This document shows positions 26,690-34,895 of a stretch of DNA of 64,000 nucleotides, piece after piece. A model generated the notes under the pieces. The model worked only from the letters and a program-made list of their open reading frames with translations, was not told the DNA's origin and made no database searches. Each line of letters starts with the position of its first letter. The first letter of the stretch is position 1. The position numbers and the translations under genes are program-made. Source of the DNA: Fen-1258 sp041658245 (GTDB taxonomy: Bacteria > Bacteroidota > Ignavibacteria > Ignavibacteriales > Melioribacteraceae). The DNA is taken from positions 1-64,000 of the forward strand of contig JBBAAM010000013.1 of NCBI GenBank assembly GCA_041658245.1, written 5' to 3'.

Positions 26690-27397
26690 TTGAAAATTAA
26701 AAATCTTTTTTATGCACTTTTCCTTTTTCCATTTTACTTTGCTTCTTCACAAACCCTCGAAGGTACTAGCGGATTATTTTTTATTCCAACTGCTGAGATG
26801 CAGAAAGATGGAACAGTTTTAATTGGTGCTAATTTTGTAAATAAAGAATTAATTTCATTTAGCGGTTATCAGCAAAATGCATTTACTCCTTATTTAACCT
26901 TAACTTTTTTACCTTTTGCAGAATTTAGTATAAAAATTACAAGGTACACTGATGAAAATGTAGGAGGACAAGCATTAGGAGATAGAACATTCAGTGCAAG
27001 AATAAAAATATATAATGAGCAAAATATAATTCCCGCATTAGTATTAGGTCTTCATGATTTGTTTACAGTTTTTGGTGGTACCGAAGCAATTCACAATAAT
27101 GCTTTGTATTTGGTTGGCACTAAAAATCTCAAATTGGAATCAAACATAATTAATAATATTTCATTCCATGTCGGTTATGGGTTAGATATATTACAAGCTA
27201 GGACTCATAACTTTGTTGGTTTCTTTGGTGGTATGTCAATAAAATTTTTCAATTCTTTAGAGTTAATGACTGAATATGACGGCAAACGGGTAAACGGAGG
27301 ATTACGCTTAAAATTATTTGATCACATATCAATACTTTGCGGTTATATTAATTATAAATATTTTTCCGGAGGGGCAAGTTTTAGTTTCCAGTTGTGA
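26690..27397 (+). CDS. YjbH-like outer-membrane beta-barrel protein
   Basis: 235 aa from TTG 26690, 11 nt after the sugar transferase. A signal peptide (KNLFYALFLFPFYFASSQT) is followed by GLFFIPTAEMQKDGTVLIG and alternating beta strands ending in FSFQL, with the terminal aromatic/hydrophobic pattern of outer-membrane barrels. YjbH-domain proteins occur in exopolysaccharide operons. Role in export or surface display is inferred. A copy of the 3' end appears near 28165. Confidence 0.65.
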   Translation: MKIKNLFYALFLFPFYFASSQTLEGTSGLFFIPTAEMQKDGTVLIGANFVNKELISFSGYQQNAFTPYLTLTFLPFAEFSIKITRYTDENVGGQALGDRTFSARIKIYNEQNIIPALVLGLHDLFTVFGGTEAIHNNALYLVGTKNLKLESNIINNISFHVGYGLDILQARTHNFVGFFGGMSIKFFNSLELMTEYDGKRVNGGLRLKLFDHISILCGYINYKYFSGGASFSFQL

Positions 27398-27475
27398 GTT
27401 TAATATTTTTATTCGCATCTGGTAGCCATTCTCATAGTTATTTTTCTAATTTCTGATTTCTAATTACTAATTACT

Positions 27476-27510
27476 CATTTCTTATTTCTTATTTCTTATT
27501 TCTTATTTTT
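27476..27510. repeat. (TTTCTTA)n heptanucleotide tract
   Basis: Four to five tandem TTTCTTA units lie over the stop codon of the minus-strand HTH gene. The same heptamer is the only length difference between the ~200-bp repeats at 2629 and 5385. Confidence 0.7.
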
Positions 27511-28000
27511 CATTACTACTATCCGTACTTATTCCCATTATTCTTTCCCTATCTTTGCTCCCAATTTCTGTAACTATAACTTTAATTTTTTTAATCTTTG
27601 CATCATCATCACTCAGGTAAGGATTATTTCTGTCATCTTTAAATTTACTATCTAATAATTTTATAAACTCTAATTTTTTATTTAAGATATGATCAAATTT
27701 TAAAATAATATTTATTAATTCACCCTTGCTCAATTTATTGTAATTTACTTTCTTAAAATATGCCATCGCTTTGTTTCTTTCCTGAAAGATTTCCTTAGTA
27801 AATTGTAAAGTATCTTGAATAAATAAACCCATTACTTCATATGTTTTATCTCGATGGTATTTTAGTATATCCTCTTTTAAATCTCTCTCCCATTTTATTA
27901 AAGTTGGTTTGGATATTTTCATACGTTTTTTTATTTCATCTAATGAAAGCCCCTTAGATCTTAACACCATAAATTTAGTTTTTGTATTGTTGTTGTACAA
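27503..28000 (-). CDS. Helix-turn-helix DNA-binding protein
   Basis: 165 aa, highly charged. Residues ~13-40 (RSKGLSLDEIKKRMKISKPT) form a resolvase/MerR-like HTH. The remainder is helical and Lys-rich with no domain I recognise; phage terminase small subunits have a similar plan, but no large subunit is nearby. Three 11-bp tandem repeats lie 35-67 nt upstream of the start and could be its operator. Isolated on the minus strand between plus-strand genes. Confidence 0.6.
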   Translation of the reverse strand: MYNNNTKTKFMVLRSKGLSLDEIKKRMKISKPTLIKWERDLKEDILKYHRDKTYEVMGLFIQDTLQFTKEIFQERNKAMAYFKKVNYNKLSKGELINIILKFDHILNKKLEFIKLLDSKFKDDRNNPYLSDDDAKIKKIKVIVTEIGSKDRERIMGISTDSSNEK

Positions 28001-28034
28001 CTTCGCCCTCCATTATAATATTTATATTCAAATA

Positions 28035-28067
28035 TATAGTAAAGAAATAGTAAAATTATAGTAAAAT
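28035..28067. promoter_or_regulatory. Three tandem 11-bp repeats (iteron-like)
   Basis: TATAGTAAAGA, AATAGTAAAAT and TATAGTAAAAT follow each other without gaps, so the TAGTAAA core recurs once per helical turn on the same face. They lie just upstream of the divergent side of the HTH gene (start 28000). A regulator binding array is the simplest reading. Confidence 0.55.
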
Positions 28068-28164
28068 ATTTTCTCTATGTTTAAAATATATTATTGAGAT
28101 CGAATTTTTATCTGTTCCTGGAAACATTCGATCCTTTTACTATTCTCACGGGACTGGTTAGTTT

Positions 28165-28204
28165 CAGCGCTTTACGGCGGTGCCGGTTTCTCATTTCAAT
28201 TATA
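28165..28204 (+). pseudogene. 3' relic of YjbH-like gene
   Basis: The frame ALYGGAGFSFQL followed by TAA resembles the C-terminus of the protein at 26690 (SGGASFSFQL). Only about 12 codons match, so confidence is low. Confidence 0.3.
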
Positions 28205-28259
28205 AATTCTCAAATAGTTCCTTCCTCTTACCTTCCTAATAATTACAATTTTTTTTATT

Positions 28260-28287
28260 GAACGAAGATTCTCTTCGTTCTACAATT
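28260..28287. repeat. 28-bp palindromic repeat, copy 1
   Basis: GAACGAAGA and TCTTCGTTC arms around TTC, then TACAATT. The second copy, with one mismatch, is at 29629-29656. The pair flanks the DUF6922/AbiEii-like genes. Confidence 0.75.
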
Positions 28288-28707
28288 ATTCATTTGCAGT
28301 CAATAACCATTTCTTGACTGATTTATTAGCTGGATCGTAATAATTTTAATAAAAAGGGATTCATCAATTCTGATCCTTTATTATAACAGAAGCAGACTCC
28401 ACTGATGTTATCGAACAACGCAAAAGAACGGCAAATAGGTAAAATTGCAAGGTTTAAATTGATCCCGATATTGCACCGGTCTTTAGACCATATATGAAAA
28501 TTAATGACCGTGAATTTATTTGTTGGAAAACAGAATGATTAAACAAGATTGAAAACCGTTTTAACTGTTCCGATGGGAACGGTTTAGAAACAATAATCAC
28601 ACACACTATTTAGATCAGCGAACACTTACAGCATTCTTTAAAGTTACAGACTTTTCTATATTCCTTTTCAAAATTTTTGTATTTTACAATTAAATAATGG
28701 ATTTATT

Positions 28708-28968
28708 ATGAGTTATATACCTAAAGAGTTCAAAAAGTATTTTTGGGATTGCGATTTCAGTAGACTTGATTTCATAAAGAATAAAAATTTTATTCTGGGC
28801 AAACTTCTATTATTTGGGGACCTAGATGCAATTAAATTTGTTTTGAAAAATTTTGAAAGAGTTGAAGTAAGCAGCTTTATTGATAAGAAAGGAGCTTTAA
28901 TATTAGATAAGGTTAGTTTCAATTTTTGGGAAAAAATTGTTCGCCATGATGAACTATGGGAAAGATGA
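28708..28968 (+). CDS. DUF6922-like small protein (AbiEi-like partner)
   Basis: 86 aa. The sequence FKKYFWDCDFSRLDF followed by FILGKLLLFGDLDAIKFVL and a C-terminal FWEKIVRHDE helix matches small proteins annotated DUF6922 that precede AbiEii-like nucleotidyltransferases. Its TGA overlaps the ATG of the next gene. Inferred role: antitoxin or regulator. Confidence 0.6.
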   Translation: MSYIPKEFKKYFWDCDFSRLDFIKNKNFILGKLLLFGDLDAIKFVLKNFERVEVSSFIDKKGALILDKVSFNFWEKIVRHDELWER

Positions 28969-29606
28969 ATCTTCATTTTGATATATTGAACGGAAAGAGA
29001 TCATCTATTGTAAGCAGACTCTTACACTTCCATGATCGTTTTTACCTTGCAGGAGGTACGGGTCTTGCTTTACAGCTTGGACATCGTATATCCGAAGATT
29101 TCGATTTTTTCACAAGCTCAAATTTTAATAATGATGCTTTGCTAGGTGAAATAAATAAACTATTCTATGAATATTCAGTTTCGGTTATACAAAATGAAAA
29201 AGATACTTTAACTGTTCTGCTGAACGATGAAATAAAAATTTCTTTTTTCAAACTTAATTACGTTAATGTCTTACCTTTATTGGAAGCAGGGAGTTTTAAA
29301 TTAGCTCAGATTCAAGAGATTGGTATTATGAAACTGCTGGCACTTCCAAGGGCGCTTTATAAGGATTATGTAGATCTTTACTTTATATTAAAAGAGCATT
29401 CGCTTTCTGCGTTAATAGATTTAGCAAAATTAAAACATCCCGATTTTAATCCTTCTATCTACCTTAAATGTCTTCTTTCATACGAAGATGTAGATCTTCT
29501 CCCCGTAATATTCACAATCGGAAAGGCAATTACAGAAACAGAAGTTTTTAATTTTTTAGAAAAACAGACTTTGGAATTTCTAAAAGTTACGGGTGGAAAG
29601 GTTTAA
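28965..29606 (+). CDS. AbiEii-like nucleotidyltransferase (toxin candidate)
   Basis: 213 aa from ATG 28965, chosen for the ATGA overlap with the upstream stop; ATG 28956 is also in frame. FYLAGGTGLALQLGHRISED followed by FDFFT is the AbiEii/DUF1814 nucleotidyltransferase motif (GGT, then RxSxDFD). AbiE-type toxins transfer nucleotides to tRNA or other targets, giving reversible growth arrest and abortive infection. Flanked by palindromic repeats at 28260 and 29629. Confidence 0.75.
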   Translation: MNLHFDILNGKRSSIVSRLLHFHDRFYLAGGTGLALQLGHRISEDFDFFTSSNFNNDALLGEINKLFYEYSVSVIQNEKDTLTVLLNDEIKISFFKLNYVNVLPLLEAGSFKLAQIQEIGIMKLLALPRALYKDYVDLYFILKEHSLSALIDLAKLKHPDFNPSIYLKCLLSYEDVDLLPVIFTIGKAITETEVFNFLEKQTLEFLKVTGGKV

Positions 29607-30122
29607 ACTATATATTGAGTTTGTAAGTGAACGAAGAATCTCTTCGTTCTACAATTTTAATCTTTAATGCTAACTCCCTACTGCATACTTCCTACTATTT
29701 TTACTTTTAAGGTTGTAGGTGTCGAATATTCATCCGCCTATGGCGGGCTTATCCCTGCTATTCTTCTTATTACTTATTTCCGATTTCTTATTACTGATTT
29801 CTTTACTGCTTACTGTCGACTGCTTACCGCAAACTGTCAACTGTCTACTGCTTTCTATTGCCTGCCCACTTTCCTCAACCCAGCATTCTGTATCCGTTTC
29901 CATTCCAGCACTATATTACTTGTCCACAGTAGCGGAATCCATTATTCCATACAAACATCCGTCCATTCATACAACCTCTTTGCCGCTATTTTACTCTAAA
30001 ATTAATATTTCCATCGATTCTGTCCATAGAAGCATTCATTTTGTTACAAAAAATTTAATAAAATAGGTTGACTTCATTGCAATATTTCATCAATATTATC
30101 CCGCATTTATTACAATTCAATT
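29607..30122. other. Low-complexity intergenic stretch
   Basis: Contains the second palindromic repeat copy (29629-29656) and then a tract rich in TACTG, CTGTC and TTATT words to about 29900. Long frames can be read at 29667-29999 and 29719-30066 but they translate this low-complexity DNA. No gene is supported. Confidence 0.65.
29629..29656. repeat. 28-bp palindromic repeat, copy 2
   Basis: Same arms and TACAATT tail as 28260-28287, 23 nt after the AbiEii-like stop. Confidence 0.75.
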
Positions 30123-31493
30123 ATGCTTAACCGGGAAGCCTTACAATTTCTGAATAGATGGAAAGAGAAACCTGATCGTAAACCGCTTGTTATCTGGGGT
30201 GCTCGCCAGGTAGGAAAGACCACTCTGGTTAATATTTTTTCTAAAAAATTCAGGCAATACATATACCTCAATCTGGAATTAACAGAAGAACGGAAAATAT
30301 TCGATGACAGGCAAAATTTTGAAGAAGTTATTGATGCATTATTCTTTCTTAAAAATGGCGGGAAAAATGTACCCGATACTTTAATTTTTATAGATGAGAT
30401 TCAAAACTCACCGGAAGCGGTCAAAAACCTGCGGTACTTTTACGAAAAGAAAAAAGAATTAGCGGTAGTTACTGCCGGTTCTCTTCTTGAAACATTAATT
30501 GATAAAGATATAACTTACCCGGTAGGCAGGGTAGAATTTTTTGCTTTAAGGCCTTTTTCCTTTCATGAATATCTAAATGCAGTCGGTGAAAAGAATTCTT
30601 TGGATGCAATTGACAATATTCCCTTTCCGGAATATGCTCACAATAAGCTTATTTCTTTATTCAGGCGGTATGCCCTTATCGGCGGTATGCCTGAAGTCAT
30701 TAAGAAATATTCAGAGAATAACGATTTGAACGAAATAAAAGAAGTCATAAAGAATCTTGTTCTCTCCTATAAAGCAGATATTGAAAAATATGCAAGGAAT
30801 GAAACTGTTAACAGAATAGTAAGGCATATAATAGATAATGCTTTTCATTTTGCGGGTGAGCGTATAAAATTTAACCGGTTTGCAAATTCAAATTACCGCT
30901 CCCGTGAAGTAAGTGAGTGTTTCAGGATACTTGAAAAAACGATGCTCCTTCAATTAGTTTACCCTGCAACTTCAACCGGTCTGCCTTTAATTGCCGACAA
31001 GAAAAAGTCTCCCAAACTCCAGTTGCTCGATACCGGTTTAGTGAATTTTATGAGCGGAATAGAAAAGGATGTATATAATACCGATGAATTAACCGACGTG
31101 TACAGAGGAAAAATTGCGGAACATATAATAGGACAGGAGTTACTTGCAAGAGAAATTTTACCTGAAAATAATTTACTTTTTTGGCTGAGAGAAAAAAAAC
31201 AGTCTGATGCTAAACTTGATTACCTTATTACTTATAAAGGAAATGTTATTCCTGTTGAAGTTAAATCGGGATCTGCCGGAAAATTGAGATCCTTACACCA
31301 GTTCATAAATCTTTCAACAGTTAAAAATAAACTTACAGTAGCTGTAAGATTTTATGCAGGTAAATTATCTGTAAAGAAAGAAACGACACCGGAAGGGAAT
31401 AAATTCATATTATTAAATTTACCATTCTACTTATGTAATAAGATTGGTGATTATATTGATTGGGCAGCAGGAAGAGTGAACAGTAATGAGTGA
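30123..31493 (+). CDS. AAA ATPase with DUF4143 domain
   Basis: 456 aa. Walker A is WGARQVGKTTL (near 25), Walker B LIFIDEIQ (near 95), followed by TAGSLLETL. The C-terminal DUF4143 part ends with a PD-(D/E)XK-like pattern, DYLITYKGNVIPVEVKSG. The family is common in Bacteroidota accessory DNA; its function is unsettled, with DNA maintenance or defence suggested. No partner gene adjoins. Upstream sequence is low complexity. Confidence 0.85.
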   Translation: MLNREALQFLNRWKEKPDRKPLVIWGARQVGKTTLVNIFSKKFRQYIYLNLELTEERKIFDDRQNFEEVIDALFFLKNGGKNVPDTLIFIDEIQNSPEAVKNLRYFYEKKKELAVVTAGSLLETLIDKDITYPVGRVEFFALRPFSFHEYLNAVGEKNSLDAIDNIPFPEYAHNKLISLFRRYALIGGMPEVIKKYSENNDLNEIKEVIKNLVLSYKADIEKYARNETVNRIVRHIIDNAFHFAGERIKFNRFANSNYRSREVSECFRILEKTMLLQLVYPATSTGLPLIADKKKSPKLQLLDTGLVNFMSGIEKDVYNTDELTDVYRGKIAEHIIGQELLAREILPENNLLFWLREKKQSDAKLDYLITYKGNVIPVEVKSGSAGKLRSLHQFINLSTVKNKLTVAVRFYAGKLSVKKETTPEGNKFILLNLPFYLCNKIGDYIDWAAGRVNSNE

Positions 31494-31653
31494 CCCCGTC
31501 AAAAAGATAGCCGGGCAGGCAAAATGACGAGTAACAGGGGAAAGAAGTGACCAAGAGAAAGGAATTGATTTAGTGAATGTGTGTTTTTTGAACAATAATA
31601 AAAATGATTTATATTGGCTGCGAGAATATTCGCAACGAAAATAATCGCAACAG

Positions 31654-32751
31654 ATGAAAAAGAATCCATTTAAATTCGGGAGTGTTGTTGACGGGCCTTA
31701 CTTTACCAACCGCATAGCTGAAATACAAAAAGTAAGATCTATTCTAATGAGCAAAAATCATCTTATAATTATTAGTCCAAGGCGGTTTGGCAAAACCAGT
31801 CTGATTAGTAAAGTGATAAATGAAATCGGTCGCCCGTTTATTTTATTGGATTTACAATTAGTAACAAATGTTGAAGATTTTGCAGCACAGCTATTAAAAA
31901 GGATTTACCGTCTATATCCATTTGAAAAGATGAGACAATTAGTTAAAAACTTCAGAATAATTCCTAATATTTCCCTTAATCCGATGAATAATGAAGTTGA
32001 TATTTCATTTCAACCGGTATCTTCCGGTTCAATATTAGTTGAGGATGTATTAAATTTGATAGAAAGAGTGAATGATAAAAAGAAAAAACTAATAATTGTT
32101 TTTGATGAATTTCAAGAAATAAAAAGTATTGAGAAAGAATTAGATCGTCAACTTCGTTCAACAATCCAGCATCATCAAAATATCAATTACGTATTCTTAG
32201 GAAGTCAAGAATCATTAATGAGAGATATATTCGAAAAGAAAAAATCTCCCTTTTATCATTTCGGATATTTGTTACCGTTAGATAAAATACCTCAACAAGA
32301 ATTCATGGAATATCTTTCTGCCGGATTAGAATCCGTGGCGCTTAAATCGGAAGAAATAGCAAAAGAGATATTGGAAATAACAAAATCGCATCCATATTAC
32401 ACACAGCAATTAGCATTTACTGTTTGGGAGCTATTGAACAATACCGGAAAAATAAAAAATCCGGTTGAGGAGGCTGTCGACGAAATTATCCGGCATCACG
32501 ATATGGATTATGAACGTCTGTGGAATACTATAAACAGAACGGATATGAAAATTCTAATAGGGATGTCGTTATCGGAAATTACACCGCTATCATCAGAATT
32601 TGCTAAAAAATATTTTAGAGGCGCATCGAGCACAATATTCAGCAGCTTAAAACGGTTAGCGCAAAACGGCTTAGTAATCAAAACCGAATTTGGTTACGAA
32701 ATTGACGATCCTTTTTTTAAGAGGTGGGTAAAGAGAAGAAGACTACAATGA
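31654..32751 (+). CDS. AAA ATPase (archaeal-ATPase/STAND-like)
   Basis: 365 aa. FKFGSVVDGPYFTNRIAEI is the usual lead-in of this family, followed by Walker A SPRRFGKTSLI (near 48) and Walker B LIIVFDEFQ (near 150). The C-terminal part carries a winged-helix-like segment ending DPFFKRWVKR. It is similar to archaeal ATPase_2 proteins found on mobile DNA. Separate from the previous ATPase by 160 nt without visible genes. Confidence 0.82.
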   Translation: MKKNPFKFGSVVDGPYFTNRIAEIQKVRSILMSKNHLIIISPRRFGKTSLISKVINEIGRPFILLDLQLVTNVEDFAAQLLKRIYRLYPFEKMRQLVKNFRIIPNISLNPMNNEVDISFQPVSSGSILVEDVLNLIERVNDKKKKLIIVFDEFQEIKSIEKELDRQLRSTIQHHQNINYVFLGSQESLMRDIFEKKKSPFYHFGYLLPLDKIPQQEFMEYLSAGLESVALKSEEIAKEILEITKSHPYYTQQLAFTVWELLNNTGKIKNPVEEAVDEIIRHHDMDYERLWNTINRTDMKILIGMSLSEITPLSSEFAKKYFRGASSTIFSSLKRLAQNGLVIKTEFGYEIDDPFFKRWVKRRRLQ

Positions 32752-33236
32752 GTGCCCCCTAAAATAGAAAAACAGATTTCCCGCCCAGCAGGATCCGTCG
32801 AAAAGATGCCGGACAAGTGGCGGACAAGCACGGGTCAGTCCCCGCGAAATAGTAAAAAGCACATTTCACGGGTCAGGTTGGTGTGATGGTTGAGGGAAAG
32901 TAACGGGAAACAAGCAGCGAGTGACATGCGCAATAGTGAATAGTTCAACAATTCAACATTTGTCTGGAGTAGTTCAACTCATCAATCCGCCTGCATTGCA
33001 TTTCGGCGAGACAAGCCTTTCAACAATTAAACAATTGTCTCAAGAAATTAAAAGTTACTCGTCACTATATTCACTAATTAAAATGAAAGCAATAATCTTA
33101 GCAGCAGGTAAAGGCGAAGTATCCATGTAAATGTTGAGGTAAAGAGTGAAGAGCAATTGTTGTCCACTCATAGTGCCAATCGAATTTTTAGAACAAAATG
33201 CATAAAGAATTTTTTTAGACTTCAAAATATCTAAAA
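32752..33236. other. Gap with inverted hairpin repeat and a cytidylyl/guanylyltransferase stub
   Basis: Near 32841-32880 lies an inverted relative of the hairpin repeat found at 2433 and 2581 (GAAATAGTAAAAA and CATTTCACGGG parts in reverse orientation). A 15-codon stub MKAIILAAGKGEVSM is at 33083-33130. Nothing else is recognised. Confidence 0.65.
33083..33130 (+). pseudogene. 5' stub of sugar-phosphate nucleotidyltransferase
   Basis: Reads MKAIILAAGKGE like the intact gene at 33961 and then stops. It looks like a duplicated start left by a deletion or repeat-mediated rearrangement. Confidence 0.6.
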
Positions 33237-33550
33237 ATGATTTTATTAACGGATTATAAAAAGAGGAAAATTCGTTTTACTTTTGAACGAATTAAACATT
33301 TGGAAGACAGCCATCCTGAAATGAAAAATCAAATAAGTAGAATTAACGAAACTTTGGAATCACCCGATTGTATCATTAAATCAAAATCTGATCTTTCTGT
33401 TGAAATGTTTTATAAATATTATGAATCACGCCTGTAAAAGAAAAATATTTGTGTATCGTTGTGAAATTTAAAAACGGTGACAATTTTATAATTACTTCTT
33501 ATTTTACAGATACAATTAAAAAAGGTGTGCAATTATGGAAAAAGAAATAA
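33237..33550 (+). pseudogene. Frameshifted toxin-like protein partnered with DUF2283
   Basis: The first frame (66 codons) reads KKRKIRFTFERIKHLEDSHP and stops at 33437. The continuation PVKEKYLCIVVKFKNGDNF then FIITSYFTDTIKKGVQLW is open in another frame to 33550; one missing base near 33427 explains this. The combined ~100 aa protein resembles small proteins that precede DUF2283 antitoxin-like genes. Its end overlaps the DUF2283 start by 16 nt. RelE/barnase-like activity is only a guess. Confidence 0.55.
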
Positions 33551-33747
33551 AAGTCTGGTATGATAAAGAAGGTGATTATCTCGAAGTAATCTTTGAAAAG
33601 AAAGCCGGATATTTCAAGGAAACAGAAAATGATTCTGTGATGGAAAAGGTTGATGATAAAGGAAATATAATAGGTTTTTCTATCCTAAAGGTAAGTGACA
33701 TAAAAAGCATCCCAATCTCAATTGCTCTTAAAAGTTCGGTTGCATGA
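33535..33747 (+). CDS. DUF2283 family protein
   Basis: 70 aa. KVWYDKEGDYLEVIFEKKAG followed by a Met-Glu-Lys strand and GNIIGFSILKVS is the DUF2283 pattern (DxxxDxLYI...GxxxGIEIL). The family is a probable antitoxin. It overlaps the 3' end of the preceding toxin-like frame. If that toxin is dead, this is a solitary antitoxin. Confidence 0.75.
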   Translation: MEKEIKVWYDKEGDYLEVIFEKKAGYFKETENDSVMEKVDDKGNIIGFSILKVSDIKSIPISIALKSSVA

Positions 33748-33960
33748 AGTAGAAAGTGCTGTATAACTATGCGCTCTGCTCTCTGTTGAATTCGATATGA
33801 ATAGGTACTTGAAATACTCAATCAAACAACCCAACTATTCAACAAATAAAAATTTCAAAGTGTATCGAAGAATTAGTTCTTACTCGTCACTTTTCACAAC
33901 CTGTCTGCCGACAGGTAAGATTCACAGTTAACTATTTACCATTCACTATTCTTTAAAAAA

Positions 33961-34713
33961 ATGAAAGCTATCATTCTCGCTGCCGGTAAAGGGGAACGTT
34001 TAGTGGAAATAACTAAACAGACTCCCAAACCGATGATTAAATACAATGGAAAACCGATTCTTCAGTATAACATTGAAATGTGCAAAAAATATGGAGTAGA
34101 TGAAATTTATATTAACCTGCATCATTTGGCTGAAATGATAACGGAATATTTTGGCAATGGTGAAAAATTTGGCGTTACAGTAAAATATTCTTATGAAGAT
34201 AAATTGCTTGGAACTTCTGGTGCTGTAAAAAAAATATCTAAAGAATTCTGGTCTTCCGAAGTCTCAAATTCTCCCGGTCTCCCGGCCTTAAATTCTCAAA
34301 GTCCCTCAGTCTCAGAATCTTTCTTCGTTCTCTACGGTGATCAGTTCTCCGAGTTTAATTTAAATCTTCTCATAAAAAAATATAATGAGAATGATTGCAT
34401 TGCTTCCATAGCATTTCATTATCGTGAAGATGTTTCTCACAGCGGTATTGCAGAATTTGATGTAGATGGAAGGATAGAACGATTTATAGAAAAACCGAAG
34501 GAAGGAGAATCTGACAGTCATTGGGTAAACGCTGGGATATATTATCTTAATCCAAGAATTCTTGAATATATCCCCGAAGGTTTTTCTGATTTTGGGAGAC
34601 AAATTTTCCCTAAGCTTCTTAAAAAGAATTTACCTTTATATGGCGTTTGTGAAAGAAAAGAGGTAAAAATATTTGATACTCCCGAAATGTATAAAAAAAA
34701 TATAAGGACATGA
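33961..34713 (+). CDS. Sugar-phosphate nucleotidyltransferase with in-frame low-complexity insert
   Basis: 250 aa. MKAIILAAGKGERLVEITKQ, then PKPMIKYNGKPILQYNIEMC, FVLYGDQFSEFN, RFIEKPKEGE and WVNAGIYYLNP define the NTP-transferase fold, as in mannose-1-phosphate guanylyltransferase or HddC-like enzymes; the sugar is uncertain. Between KEFW and FFVLYGD there is an insert of ~20 residues rich in Ser, Pro and Asn (bases ~34250-34320) made of CTCAAATTCTC/CAGTCTC words. Homologues usually go directly from one to the other. It precedes a truncated UDP-sugar dehydrogenase. Confidence 0.8.
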   Translation: MKAIILAAGKGERLVEITKQTPKPMIKYNGKPILQYNIEMCKKYGVDEIYINLHHLAEMITEYFGNGEKFGVTVKYSYEDKLLGTSGAVKKISKEFWSSEVSNSPGLPALNSQSPSVSESFFVLYGDQFSEFNLNLLIKKYNENDCIASIAFHYREDVSHSGIAEFDVDGRIERFIEKPKEGESDSHWVNAGIYYLNPRILEYIPEGFSDFGRQIFPKLLKKNLPLYGVCERKEVKIFDTPEMYKKNIRT

Positions 34714-34720
34714 TTAATTA

Positions 34721-34861
34721 TGAAATTTAGAATTGGCGTTATTGGTCTCTGGCATTTAGGTTGTGTTATATCAGTTTCTTGGTCAAAGTTAGGTCATAAT
34801 GTAGTTGGTTTTGATTATGATGGTGAGCGAGTGAATAAGTTGTTGTTTCCGTTGAAAACTG
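34721..34861 (+). pseudogene. UDP-sugar dehydrogenase truncated by IS21-type element
   Basis: MKFRIGVIGLWHLGCVISVS then WSKLGHNVVGFDYDGERVNKL is the Rossmann start of UDP-glucose/UDP-ManNAc dehydrogenases (GLWHxG). After ~42 codons homology ends near 34848, where sequence related to the IS end (CTGACCAGT, then TTGACCAGTC) begins. The upstream nucleotidyltransferase would be its pathway neighbour. Confidence 0.75.
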
Positions 34862-34895
34862 ACCAGTATTCCGGCCAAAATTGACCAGTCCAAGT
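34850..34895. mobile_element. Probable right end of IS21-family element
   Basis: CTGACCAGTATTCCGGCC and a nearby TTGACCAGTC repeat the GACCAGT word, as multiple terminal repeats do in IS21-type ends. It lies between the truncated dehydrogenase and the istB stop. Confidence 0.45.

Larger units (their letters stand above)
28001..28707. other. Intergenic stretch with repeats and gene relics
   Basis: Holds the 11-bp iterons (28035-28067), a relic of the YjbH-like 3' end near 28165-28204, one copy of a palindromic repeat (28260-28287), and a short hairpin (ACTGTTCC/GGGAACGG type) near 28560-28590. No intact gene is seen. A ~29-codon frame ending at 28537 reads IDPDIAPVFRPYMKINDREF, family unknown. 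Confidence 0.6.

Noticed and set aside
29667..30066. Two overlapping 110-115 codon frames
   Set aside because: Both translate the same low-complexity tract in different frames, so the openness comes from base composition, not coding.
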